Assembly: GCA_016870055.1 (NCBI GenBank)
Contig: VGCQ01000008.1
Location: forward strand, 1 to 33,407
Source: Alphaproteobacteria bacterium
Lineage (GTDB): Bacteria; Pseudomonadota; Alphaproteobacteria; Reyranellales; Reyranellaceae
Length of the DNA: 33,407 bases
Reading direction: 5' to 3'
In this document: in pieces, positions 19,398-28,039 of the stretch
Position numbering within the stretch: position 1 is the first letter of the stretch
Layout of the letters: each line of letters opens with the position of its first letter
Notes under the pieces: generated by a model
Told to the model about the DNA's origin: nothing
The model's database searches: none
Seen by the model: the letters and a program-made list of their open reading frames with translations, nothing else
Made by a program: the position numbers and the translations under genes

Positions 19398-20993
19398 TCA
19401 GGCGAGCCGAAGCTCGCGATAGCCGTCGGCTGCGACCCGATCGCAGCGCGCGCGGTAGGCTGGAGCACTGCCGCTGTAACGGGCGATGATGCGGGTCTGC
19501 TTGCCGTCGACGTTGCGGTTGATGCCGGTCATCCAAGAGTCGATCTCGTTGGAGAGCAGGCCGACGCCCAACGCCTTGACGTGATCGGTCCACGACGCCA
19601 CGCCTTCGGGTGTCGCTTCGATACGTGTGACGTGCTGGTCGCGCGCATGACGGAGCAAGCCTGCCACCCATTCGACGCTGTATTCGATGCTGCGCGGGAT
19701 GTTGCCCAGTGCCGTATGGGGGCCCATTTGCATCATCATGTTGGGAAAGCCTTCGACCATCAGGCCGAGATAGGTTTGGGGCCCGCCCTGCCACTTGTCT
19801 CTGAGCTTCAATCCATCGACGCCCCGAAAATCGATGCGGTCGAAGGCGCCGGTGATGGCGTCGAAGCCCGTGGCATAGATGATGATGTCGAACTCACGCT
19901 CGACCGCGTTGGTCTTGATGCCCCGTGACGTGATGCGCTCGATCGGCGTCTGGTTGATATCGACCAGCTCGACGTTGGGTTGATTGTAGACCTCGTAGTA
20001 CTTGGTCTCGAGAGGCACGCGACGGGTGCCGAAGCCGTGGTTTTTCGGAATCAGCTTCTCGGCCACCGCCTGGTTCTTGACGCGTTGGCGGATTTTGCGG
20101 GCGACGAAGTCGCTGACCAAGGCATTGGCCTTGCGGTCGATCAATATGTCGCGGAAGTTACCCTGCCAGAGCCCGAAGCCGCGGTTGTTGTACAGCTTCT
20201 CCCACAGAGCCTCGCGTTCCTCGGATGTGACCTCCATGGCCGACCGCGGATCGGGCGTATGCAGGAAGCAGGCGAAGGTCTCGCGACAGCGCGCGAAGAT
20301 CTCCGGATAGTGGCCGCGGATCTCCGCCATCTCTTCTCTCGAGATCTCGGCATTGTGCAGGGGCACGCACCAGTTGGGCGTGCGTTGAAACACCGTGAGA
20401 TGGCCGGCCGTCTTGGCGACCTCCTGGATAGTCTGCACGCCGGTGGCGCCGGTGCCGATGACGGCGACGCGTTTGCCCGCGAAGTTCACTGGCTCGTGCG
20501 GCCAACGCGCGGTGTGGCAGGACTGACCTTTGAAGCTGTCGACCCCATCGATCTTGGGCATGGTAGGCGCCGACAAGGGGCCGATGGCGGTTATGAGGAA
20601 GCGCGAGGTATGGCAGCTGCCATCCTCCAGGGTCACCAGCCAGCTTCGCGAATTTTCGCGGTAGTGTGCCGCTGACACGCGGCTCTTGAACTGGATGTCG
20701 CGACGCAGATCGAATTTGTCGGCGACATAGTTGAGGTAGCGTAGGGTTTGCGGCTGGCCCGAGAAGTGCTCGGTCCAATGCCACTCGTCGAGCAATTCCT
20801 GCGAAAAGGAAAAGCCGTAGGAGTAGCTTTCCGAATCGAAGCGCGCACCTGGATAGCGGTTCCAGTACCAGGTCCCGCCGACACCGGTCCCAGCCTCGAA
20901 CACGCGTACCCGCAGCCCCAGTTCGCGTAGGCGATAGAGCTGATACATGCCGGAGATGCCGGCTCCGATGATGATGGCGTCGTAGTCCGACAC
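19398..20993 (-). CDS. flavin monooxygenase, type I Baeyer-Villiger-like (531 aa)
   Basis: IIIGAGISGMYQLYRLRELG, GGTWYWNRYPGARFD, BVMO fingerprint FKGQSCHTARWP, VIGTGATGVQTIQEV. Confidence 0.93.
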   Translation of the reverse strand: MSDYDAIIIGAGISGMYQLYRLRELGLRVRVFEAGTGVGGTWYWNRYPGARFDSESYSYGFSFSQELLDEWHWTEHFSGQPQTLRYLNYVADKFDLRRDIQFKSRVSAAHYRENSRSWLVTLEDGSCHTSRFLITAIGPLSAPTMPKIDGVDSFKGQSCHTARWPHEPVNFAGKRVAVIGTGATGVQTIQEVAKTAGHLTVFQRTPNWCVPLHNAEISREEMAEIRGHYPEIFARCRETFACFLHTPDPRSAMEVTSEEREALWEKLYNNRGFGLWQGNFRDILIDRKANALVSDFVARKIRQRVKNQAVAEKLIPKNHGFGTRRVPLETKYYEVYNQPNVELVDINQTPIERITSRGIKTNAVEREFDIIIYATGFDAITGAFDRIDFRGVDGLKLRDKWQGGPQTYLGLMVEGFPNMMMQMGPHTALGNIPRSIEYSVEWVAGLLRHARDQHVTRIEATPEGVASWTDHVKALGVGLLSNEIDSWMTGINRNVDGKQTRIIARYSGSAPAYRARCDRVAADGYRELRLA

Positions 20994-21000
20994 CTCGGGC

Positions 21001-21771
21001 TTATTCGTCAGCGCGCGACTCCCTGATACGGCGGGTACCCTGGAATACCGGTTTGATGGGATCCATTACGAAGCGGATGCGCGGCAGGTCGGTATCGACC
21101 GTGCAGCAGGTGCCGACAATCGGATCGGCGAGCTGAAGCGAGGCGGCATTCCAGGCTGCCGCGTCGAACGTCGCGACTTGCGGCTTGCCTCGCTCGGCCT
21201 TGTAGAAGGTGTACTTGGGATCGACCTGGATCAGCAGCGGTTGAGTCTGGCCGTCGAGTGGTGCGTTGGCCGCGGTCACCCAGTTGATGTATTGGACGTC
21301 GCTGCCGGCAACAGGCTGGGGATCGATCAAGGCGCAGTCGAGGATAGTCTTGCCGGTCTTCCTCACCGTGCCGCTGACGCGATCGTGCCGGCGCAGGAAC
21401 TTGACCTCGCCCGCCTCGACTGGAAGGCCCCAGCGGCCTTTAAGCTCCTTGGCAGCCGCCTCGCTGCTCGCCACCGCACCCAGTAGGAAGCCGCGAGGAT
21501 GCGCGCCGGCCCGGCTGCCCAGCCGCAGCACAGCGAGATTGAAGGACCCGACCGGACTGTCCGAATATCGCGTCACCGCGAGGGCCACATACGAAGGAAG
21601 CGCCGGGTGCATCGCCTTGGGCAGCAGCCCGTCGGTCGTGCTGCGCGGCACCTCGATCAGGAGCTGCAGCATCTCGGCCTTGGGCAAGGTCCACGCCTCA
21701 GTGTCGAGGTTGGCAAGCGTCGGCAGCGCCTTGGTGTTCTGCGTGATGTCGAGTGTTCCGTAGAGGGGCAT
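21001..21771 (-). CDS. acetoacetate decarboxylase-fold family protein (256 aa)
   Basis: MLQLLIEVPRSTTDGLLPKAMHPALPSYVALAV, GSFNLAVLRLGSRAGAHPRGFLLGAV, RWGLPVEAGEVKFLRRHDRVSGTV resemble the ADC superfamily layout. Confidence 0.7.
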   Translation of the reverse strand: MPLYGTLDITQNTKALPTLANLDTEAWTLPKAEMLQLLIEVPRSTTDGLLPKAMHPALPSYVALAVTRYSDSPVGSFNLAVLRLGSRAGAHPRGFLLGAVASSEAAAKELKGRWGLPVEAGEVKFLRRHDRVSGTVRKTGKTILDCALIDPQPVAGSDVQYINWVTAANAPLDGQTQPLLIQVDPKYTFYKAERGKPQVATFDAAAWNAASLQLADPIVGTCCTVDTDLPRIRFVMDPIKPVFQGTRRIRESRADE

Positions 21772-21774
21772 GAT

Positions 21775-22878
21775 CTACTCCGCCGCGACCTTCGCGGCCG
21801 GCTTCTTGGCAAAGTGCGGCATCACTTCCTTGGCGAACAGCTTGAGGCTTGCCATCACCTGCTCCTGCGGCACCACCTCGTTGGCGTTCAGAATGAAGTT
21901 GATGCAGTCGACACCGAGCGATTCCCACTTCTTGACGGCGCGGATGATGCGCGCCGGATCGCCGTACGCCATGCCTTCGGTCTGTTGCTCGCTGGCGTCG
22001 GGTCCCGTGGCGGCGCGGCGCAGCGCCGGCAGGAGGCCGAGCGACTGGTAGGATGGCGAGGAGTAGACCTCGCGGGTCGAGATCAGCTGCGTGGCGAGAT
22101 AGTTGAAAGTGTTGCCCAGTCGCTTGCCCATCTCCACGCCGGTCTTCTCGTCCTCGTGGCAGAACAGGAAGTTGGTGGTGGCGACCTGCTCGTTCACAAA
22201 GGCGCCGACCGGCTCGCATTGCTTGATGCGCCGGCGGTATTCCCTGATCTTCTTCTCCTGCTCCTCGAAACCCGCGAAGGAGAGGCCGAGGCTGCCCAGC
22301 CCGCGGTCGGCGGCGTCGATCTCCGTACCTGGGCTGGTGACCGCGACCCACATCGGCGGATGAGGCTTTTGGTAGGGTTTCGGCAGGATGGTGCGCTCGG
22401 GCATCGACCAGAACTCACCCTGATAGGCGAAAGTCTCCTGCATCCACATCTTAGGCAGGCAGCGCACGAACTCGTCCCAGCTCTTCTTGGTGGTGTCGGG
22501 ATTGGCGCGAAACCCGCCCAGCTCGGTCCAGGTGGCGGAGCGGCCGGTACCGACATGCAGCCGTCCGCCCGACAGGATGTCGAGGGTCGCGGTCTTCTCG
22601 GCGATCTTGATCGGGTGATTGAACTCCGGCACGCAGACCACGATGCCGTGGCCGACCTGGATGTTCTTGGTGATCATGGCGCAGGCCGTAAGGAACAGCT
22701 CGGGCGCCGAGCAATGGGAATATTCTTCGAGGAAGTGGTGCTCGACCGCCCAGACATGGTCGAAGCCCAGCTCGTCGGCCAGCTTCACCTGCTCGAGACA
22801 ATTGTTGTAGACGGTCCGCTCTTTCTCCGGCGTCCAGGGGCGCGGAATGGAGATCTCGTAGAACAGGCCGAACTTCAT
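21775..22878 (-). CDS. LLM class (luciferase-like) flavin-dependent oxidoreductase (367 aa)
   Basis: MKFGLFYEISIPRPWTPEKERTVYNNCLEQVKLADELGFDHVWAVEHHFLEEYSHCSAPELFLTACAMITKNIQVGHGIVV is typical of bacterial luciferase-like monooxygenases. Confidence 0.93.
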   Translation of the reverse strand: MKFGLFYEISIPRPWTPEKERTVYNNCLEQVKLADELGFDHVWAVEHHFLEEYSHCSAPELFLTACAMITKNIQVGHGIVVCVPEFNHPIKIAEKTATLDILSGGRLHVGTGRSATWTELGGFRANPDTTKKSWDEFVRCLPKMWMQETFAYQGEFWSMPERTILPKPYQKPHPPMWVAVTSPGTEIDAADRGLGSLGLSFAGFEEQEKKIREYRRRIKQCEPVGAFVNEQVATTNFLFCHEDEKTGVEMGKRLGNTFNYLATQLISTREVYSSPSYQSLGLLPALRRAATGPDASEQQTEGMAYGDPARIIRAVKKWESLGVDCINFILNANEVVPQEQVMASLKLFAKEVMPHFAKKPAAKVAAE

Positions 22879-23099
22879 TTGGCGTCCTCCTCGTCCGTCG
22901 TCCCGACCAGGGCCCTATAGGGGCGATCGGAGAGGCCCTCTCTCCGCGACAAGCCGCTGATCGTTGACGTGAGGCACTTCGACTTCACTGCTCATCGAGC
23001 GGCTTCGCTCGGCACGACGTGCAATTTCCTGGTTCGAAACGCTAAGCTTGTCCGCGGGCTTAAGCAACAGCACCATGGGATCGGAGGGCGAAATCGAAG

Positions 23100-23969
23100 A
23101 TGACGAAACTGGCAGGCAAGGTGGCGGTCGTGACCGGCGGGGCAAGCGGCATGGGACGCGCCACCGTGATGCGCTTTCTGGCCGGCGGCGCCAAGGTAGT
23201 GGTGGCTGACCTCAACGCGGCCAATGGCGCGGAGACGATTGCCGTGGCGAAGGCGCAAGGCCATAGCGACAACATCGCCTTCGTGCGTTGCGACGTGGCC
23301 AAGGAATCCGACGTCGCCGCGCTGGTCGCCGAAGCCGAGAAGCGCTTCGGCCGACTCGATATTGCTTACCTGAACGCCGGCGTCGGCGGCGCCTTCGGGC
23401 CGATCGCCGAAACCAATGTCGAGGACTGGGACTACACCTTCGCCGTGCTCGTGCGCTCGGTGTTTCTCGGCATGAAGCATGCGTCGGTCGCCATGAAACG
23501 GCACGGCGCAGGTGGCGTGATCCTGGTCACGGCCTCCATCGCCGGCATGGTGGGCGGTGGTGGTAGTCACGCCTATTCATCGGCCAAGGCTGCCGTCATC
23601 AGCCTGATCGACAATGTTGCGGCCGAGCTGGCGTCCGACCGCATCCGCGTCGTCGGCATTGCGCCGGGAGTCATCTCGACTCCTTTGGTTCATCGCGGCA
23701 AACCCGAAAAATACGAGAAGCAGTTCGGTCATCAGCCGTGGCCGGATCGTGGTGAACCTGACTGCATCGCCGATGTCGCGACCTTTCTGTGTTCCGACGA
23801 CGCGCGCTTCATTACCGGCGAGACCATCAAGGTCGACGGCGGCCTGCTGGCGCAGGGTATCGCGCTGTGGGGTACCGGGCGAAACAACACCTTCATGAAG
23901 AGCGCCGGCGTCAATCGCGGCACGACTGGCGAGGCCATGGTCGTGCGCAACCTGAGGGACAGACCATGA
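23100..23969 (+). CDS. SDR family oxidoreductase (289 aa)
   Basis: TGGASGMGRATVMRFLAGGAKVVVADLN, LNAGVGG, YSSAKAAVISL, TGETIKVDGG. Confidence 0.93.
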   Translation: MTKLAGKVAVVTGGASGMGRATVMRFLAGGAKVVVADLNAANGAETIAVAKAQGHSDNIAFVRCDVAKESDVAALVAEAEKRFGRLDIAYLNAGVGGAFGPIAETNVEDWDYTFAVLVRSVFLGMKHASVAMKRHGAGGVILVTASIAGMVGGGGSHAYSSAKAAVISLIDNVAAELASDRIRVVGIAPGVISTPLVHRGKPEKYEKQFGHQPWPDRGEPDCIADVATFLCSDDARFITGETIKVDGGLLAQGIALWGTGRNNTFMKSAGVNRGTTGEAMVVRNLRDRP

Positions 23970-25111
23970 GCGAAGCCGAAAAGCTCCACCGCCATCTGAT
24001 CGGTCAACAGGGTTCACGTCGGTCGCTGAACACGCCGGCGCTGGTGCTTGACCTCGATATGCTCGACCGCAACATTGCCGAGATGGCGGCGTTTGCCAAA
24101 GCGCACAACGTCAAGCTTCGACCCCATTCAAAGACTCACAAATCGGCCGACATCTCGCGCCGGCAGATCGCCGCCGGCGCGCTCGGCGTCTGCTGCGCCA
24201 AGCTGGGCGAGGCCGAGGCGTTGGGTGAAGCGGGCATCGAAAGCCTGCACGTCACCTCGCCGGTAGTGACGCCGCCGGCGATCGATCGGCTGATGGCGCT
24301 CAATGGCAAGGTCCGAGATCTGATGGTGGTGGTTGACCATCCCGCCAATGCCGAATCGTTGGCCACCGCGGCCGCCAAGGCGGGCAAGCGGCTCACCGTG
24401 ATAGTCGACATCGATCCGGGCATGCATCGCACCGGCGTTGCGACACCCGACGGCGTTGTCGAACTGGTGAAGAAGGTGACGGGCCTCAAGGCTCTAAGAT
24501 ATGCCGGAGTGCAGTTCTATTGCGGCCGCCATCAGCACATCGTCGATTTCAAGCAGCGCAAGGCCGAGATCGAGGAGCGCACCGAGTATCTCAAGAACAT
24601 CCTGGCTAAGCTCGATGCCGCCGGCCTCGGGCCTGCCATCGTCACCGGCTCGGGGACCGGCACGCACTTCATCGACGCCAAGCTCGGCGTCTTCACCGAG
24701 CTGCAGGTCGGCTCCTACGTCTTCATGGATCACGATTACAACGTCTGCGACCTGCGCGGCCTCGACAAGCCGACCTTCGAGCAGGCGCTGCAGATCGATG
24801 CCCGGGTAGTGAGCGCCAACACGCCGGGCCTGGTCACAGTCGACGCCGGCCTCAAGGCCATGGCGACCGAGAAGGGCCCGCCGATGATCTTGAAAGGGGC
24901 GGTCGATGGCTCGACCACGCGCTTCATGGGCGACGAGCACCTCGCGGTGATCGCGCCCGAGGGCAAGGCCACCCCCGGATTGGCGGAGCAGGTGATCCTG
25001 ACCCCGCCGCATTGCGATCCCACGGTCAATCTCTACGAGAGCTATCACGTGGTGAAGGGCGATACGCTGGTCGATATCTGGCCGGTGACGGCGCGCGGCC
25101 GCTCGCGCTGA
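23966..25111 (+). CDS. DSD1 family PLP-dependent enzyme (D-threonine aldolase / D-serine dehydratase-like, 381 aa)
   Basis: Start at MSEAEKLHRHL overlaps the previous stop (ATGA); LNTPALVLDLDMLDRNIAEM, KLRPHSKTHKS, GSGTGTHF, C-terminal PPHCDPTVNLYESYHVV metal-site motif. Confidence 0.9.
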   Translation: MSEAEKLHRHLIGQQGSRRSLNTPALVLDLDMLDRNIAEMAAFAKAHNVKLRPHSKTHKSADISRRQIAAGALGVCCAKLGEAEALGEAGIESLHVTSPVVTPPAIDRLMALNGKVRDLMVVVDHPANAESLATAAAKAGKRLTVIVDIDPGMHRTGVATPDGVVELVKKVTGLKALRYAGVQFYCGRHQHIVDFKQRKAEIEERTEYLKNILAKLDAAGLGPAIVTGSGTGTHFIDAKLGVFTELQVGSYVFMDHDYNVCDLRGLDKPTFEQALQIDARVVSANTPGLVTVDAGLKAMATEKGPPMILKGAVDGSTTRFMGDEHLAVIAPEGKATPGLAEQVILTPPHCDPTVNLYESYHVVKGDTLVDIWPVTARGRSR

Positions 25112-25130
25112 CCGAGTCGGCGCGACGAAA

Positions 25131-25159
25131 AAGGGGCCGTTCCGAGGAACGACCCCCTT
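25131..25159. terminator. Candidate intrinsic terminator hairpin
   Basis: AAGGGG-C-CGTTC-CGAG-GAACG-AC-CCCCTT imperfect stem-loop; the run TTTTT follows on the minus strand, only CCCTTCC on the plus strand. Confidence 0.6.
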
Positions 25160-25574
25160 CCGGACCTTCGCGACCTGAACAACCTCGAAAATCGGCCCGT
25201 CGCGTCGCCGCTTCAGGCAATCTCCGCGCGGTCGTACGAACCGCCTGGTCTACCAGCCTCGCAGACCACAGAAGCCGCTTGCGCGTTCCCTCTGATCCCG
25301 CCGCGGCGCGCCCTTTCGGATCGTCACCGCGCCTGAAGCCGGTCGCCGAGTTTGGTCTTTTTTGGAGAGAGAACCGGGGTTCAGCCAACCACTGCTCTCG
25401 GATTGTTCGATAGCACGACTCGCTGACGCGATCCGGCAGATTCCATCAGTTACCGTCGGTGCATTAGGTGGAAAACGAACATAAGATTCGGGCCGATCGC
25501 ATATGTCGTGTGCGTCCGCCTGCACCGTACAAAGTCTGTGGATCGCACGAGCACGAACGATCACGCACTCGACC

Positions 25575-26789
25575 TCACCGCGGCTCCACTCGGCGATGAA
25601 TGACAGGGCTGCTGTTCGTGGAGTCGCCGACCAGCAACCCACCCTTCCAGGTGCGTGCGAGCAGGACGATTGCCAGCATGCCGACGGCGCTGACGATGAA
25701 CATGCCGAGAAAGGCCTTCTGGCCCCAATCGGCATAGAGCAGGCCGGCAAGCTGAAAGACCACCGCCTGGGCGGCGCCGGTACCGATCGCGGCGTAGACG
25801 CTTTGGCCGAGCGCCACGCCCGACGATGGCAATGCGCGCTGAATGAAGGCCATGGCGCCGAGATGGCAGGCAGCGAAGGTGCCGGCGTGCAGCGCCTGCA
25901 ACAGGACCAGCGCCCACAGCTCGGTCGTGAAGGCCATTGCCAGCCAGCGCACCATAGCGCAGCCCAGCGCCAAGCCGACCATGCCACAGACACCCAGCCG
26001 TGCGATCAACCAGCCGCTCGCCAGCATCGGCAGGATCTCGATGGCGACGCTTTCCCCCCACAGCAGACCGATGGTGACGTCATCGATACCGGCGTCGCGC
26101 CAGGTGAGCGTGCCGAAGCTGTAGAGCAGCGCGTGGCTGGCTTGGCAGCAGCCGGCAGCAACCATGAACAATAGGAACGGCTTGGAACGCAACAGATCGG
26201 GGATGCCGAATGGCGCGTGCCGGGCACCGTCGGCGCGCTGTCCGTCGGTCGTTGGCAGCAACAGCGCCAAGGGCGCCAACAGCACGATGCCGGCGAACCC
26301 GACATAGAGAACCCATGCCGGACCGTTTCGGTCGACGGCAACGCCGCACGCCACCGCGCCCACGATGAAGGCAAGCGACCCCCAAGCGCGCAGCTTGCCA
26401 TAGGTGAAGCCACGGGCCTTTGTTTCGTTCACCAGCACGCCGTCATAGAGCGCCAACGCCGGCGCCCACACGCTGCCCCATACCAAGGTGACGAGAAGAA
26501 TGGCGAGGAAGGGGTGGGCGAACTGATAGCCCGTCATCAGCACCGTAGCGACCGCCGCCAATGCCAGGATGACCCCTCGGACATTGCCGATCCGGTGCGC
26601 CAACCAGCCGATGGCCAAGGTTGCCGCGATGCTCACCAACTGGCGGCTCATGAACAAGGTGCCGATCTCGGCATCGTCGACGCCGCGATCACGCAGCCAT
26701 ACCGGCCAGTAGCTCATGAAGGCGCCGGCCGCGAAGAAGTAGGCCCCGCCATACCCCGACAGCCTGATCGCCGTCAGCCAACGCGCCAT
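25575..26789 (-). CDS. MFS transporter, 3-phenylpropionate (PPP/HcaT-like) type (404 aa)
   Basis: From Met at 26789: MARWLTAIRLSGYGGAYFFAAGAFMSYWPVWLRDRGVDDAEIGTLF, 12-TM hydrophobicity; the ORF upstream of this Met is out-of-frame shadow of the CoA-transferase. Confidence 0.88.
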   Translation of the reverse strand: MARWLTAIRLSGYGGAYFFAAGAFMSYWPVWLRDRGVDDAEIGTLFMSRQLVSIAATLAIGWLAHRIGNVRGVILALAAVATVLMTGYQFAHPFLAILLVTLVWGSVWAPALALYDGVLVNETKARGFTYGKLRAWGSLAFIVGAVACGVAVDRNGPAWVLYVGFAGIVLLAPLALLLPTTDGQRADGARHAPFGIPDLLRSKPFLLFMVAAGCCQASHALLYSFGTLTWRDAGIDDVTIGLLWGESVAIEILPMLASGWLIARLGVCGMVGLALGCAMVRWLAMAFTTELWALVLLQALHAGTFAACHLGAMAFIQRALPSSGVALGQSVYAAIGTGAAQAVVFQLAGLLYADWGQKAFLGMFIVSAVGMLAIVLLARTWKGGLLVGDSTNSSPVIHRRVEPR

Positions 26790-27913
26790 CAGGCGCTGAA
26801 CTCGCGTCGCACTTGGTCGGTGTGCTGGCCGACCGTGGGCACCTCGCCCAGCCGCTCGGGCTGACCCGGCCAGGAGGCGGCGAGGGCCGGGATCGAGACC
26901 TCGCCTGTGCTCGATGAGAAAACCATGCGGCGAAGCTGCGGATGGACGGAAAGATCGCCGACCGAGCTGACGCGCGCCCAGGCGATCTGCGCGGCATCGA
27001 GGCGCGTCGCCAGAGCAGCGAAGGTCTGTCCGCCAAAGCTTTGCTGCACGATGGCATTGGTGCTGTCGCGCCGCGCGTTGCGTGCTTGGTTGGTGGCGTA
27101 GTCGGGATCCTTCTCGAGGCCCGGTCGGTCGAGCACGCCATGGCACAGCCGCTCGAATTCGCGGTCGTTCTGGATCGAGATCAGCACCGGCACCTTGTCG
27201 GCCGTCTGGTAGACGCCGTAGGGTGCAATGAAGGGATGGGTGAGTCCCAGTCGCGGCCAGTCGTAGTTGGAATAGTCCTTTGCCAGCATCGGCACGGTCA
27301 TCCACTCGGCCATGGCCGAGAACAGCGACACAGAGATGGCGCGGCCCTCTCCGGTTTTCTGGCGCGCCAGCAGTGCCTCCAGCACGGCGGCATGGGCGTA
27401 CATGCCGGTGCCGATGTCGGTAGCCGATATGCCGACGCGGCCTGGGCCTTCGGCCGTACCGGTGATCGAAGCCAGCCCGCTTTCGGCCTGCACCAAGAGA
27501 TCATAGGCGCGACGATCCTTGTACGGACCGTGGTCGCCGTAGCCGGAGATGTCGACGGTGATCAGTCGCTTGTGTTCCGCGCGCATGGCAGCCGAGCCGA
27601 AGCCTGCACGTTCGGCAGCACCCGGCGCCAGGTTCTGGATCAGCACGTCGGCCTTGGCGATCAGGCGGTGCAGCAGCGCAAGGTCGTCCTCGCGCTTGAA
27701 ATCGAGGGTCACCGATTGCTTGCCACGATTCAGCCAAACGAAGTAGCTCGACTGGCCGTTGACGTAGCCATCGTAGGCTCGGGCGAAATCGCCCTCCGGC
27801 CGCTCGATTTTCAGTACTCGCGCCCCGGCGTCAGCCAGGCGCGCCGAGCAATAGGGAGCGGCCACCGCCTGCTCCACGCTGATGACCAGCAAATCGTCCA
27901 AGGCTCCGGACAT
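26789..27913 (-). CDS. CaiB/BaiF family (class III) CoA-transferase (374 aa)
   Basis: VISVEQAVAAPYCSARLADAGARVLKIERPEGDFAR, FVWLNRGKQSVTLDFK, catalytic-Asp region ATDIGTGMYAHAAVLEALLAR. Confidence 0.95.
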   Translation of the reverse strand: MSGALDDLLVISVEQAVAAPYCSARLADAGARVLKIERPEGDFARAYDGYVNGQSSYFVWLNRGKQSVTLDFKREDDLALLHRLIAKADVLIQNLAPGAAERAGFGSAAMRAEHKRLITVDISGYGDHGPYKDRRAYDLLVQAESGLASITGTAEGPGRVGISATDIGTGMYAHAAVLEALLARQKTGEGRAISVSLFSAMAEWMTVPMLAKDYSNYDWPRLGLTHPFIAPYGVYQTADKVPVLISIQNDREFERLCHGVLDRPGLEKDPDYATNQARNARRDSTNAIVQQSFGGQTFAALATRLDAAQIAWARVSSVGDLSVHPQLRRMVFSSSTGEVSIPALAASWPGQPERLGEVPTVGQHTDQVRREFSA

Positions 27914-28039
27914 CGTTCAGTGTCTCTCCAGGTTACGGCACCGGACTGATGCCATAAGTTGGCGCTTCGACTACCACGAGGTTGTCGAAATTTCCGCTGT
28001 CTTCTACGGTCATCGGTCACGTTCGCATAGGAGAAGTCC

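Noticed and set aside
21499-22920. 473-aa plus-strand ORF
   Set aside because: Antisense to the ADC-like and LLM genes; His/Arg/Leu/Gly-rich shadow translation with no domain signature.
25026-25388. 120-aa minus-strand ORF in the 25.1-25.6 kb gap
   Set aside because: Runs through the terminator-like hairpin and into the antisense of the DSD1 gene; Arg/Ser-rich with no recognisable family.
25340-25400. Possible tRNA (GAGAGAGAACCGGGGTTC-like segment)
   Set aside because: No GGTTCGAATCC T-arm, anticodon stem or acceptor pairing could be assembled.
26790-27305. N-terminal extension of the 576-aa minus-strand ORF 25575..27305
   Set aside because: This part overlaps the CaiB/BaiF gene in another frame and is not protein-like; the MFS protein starts at Met 26789.
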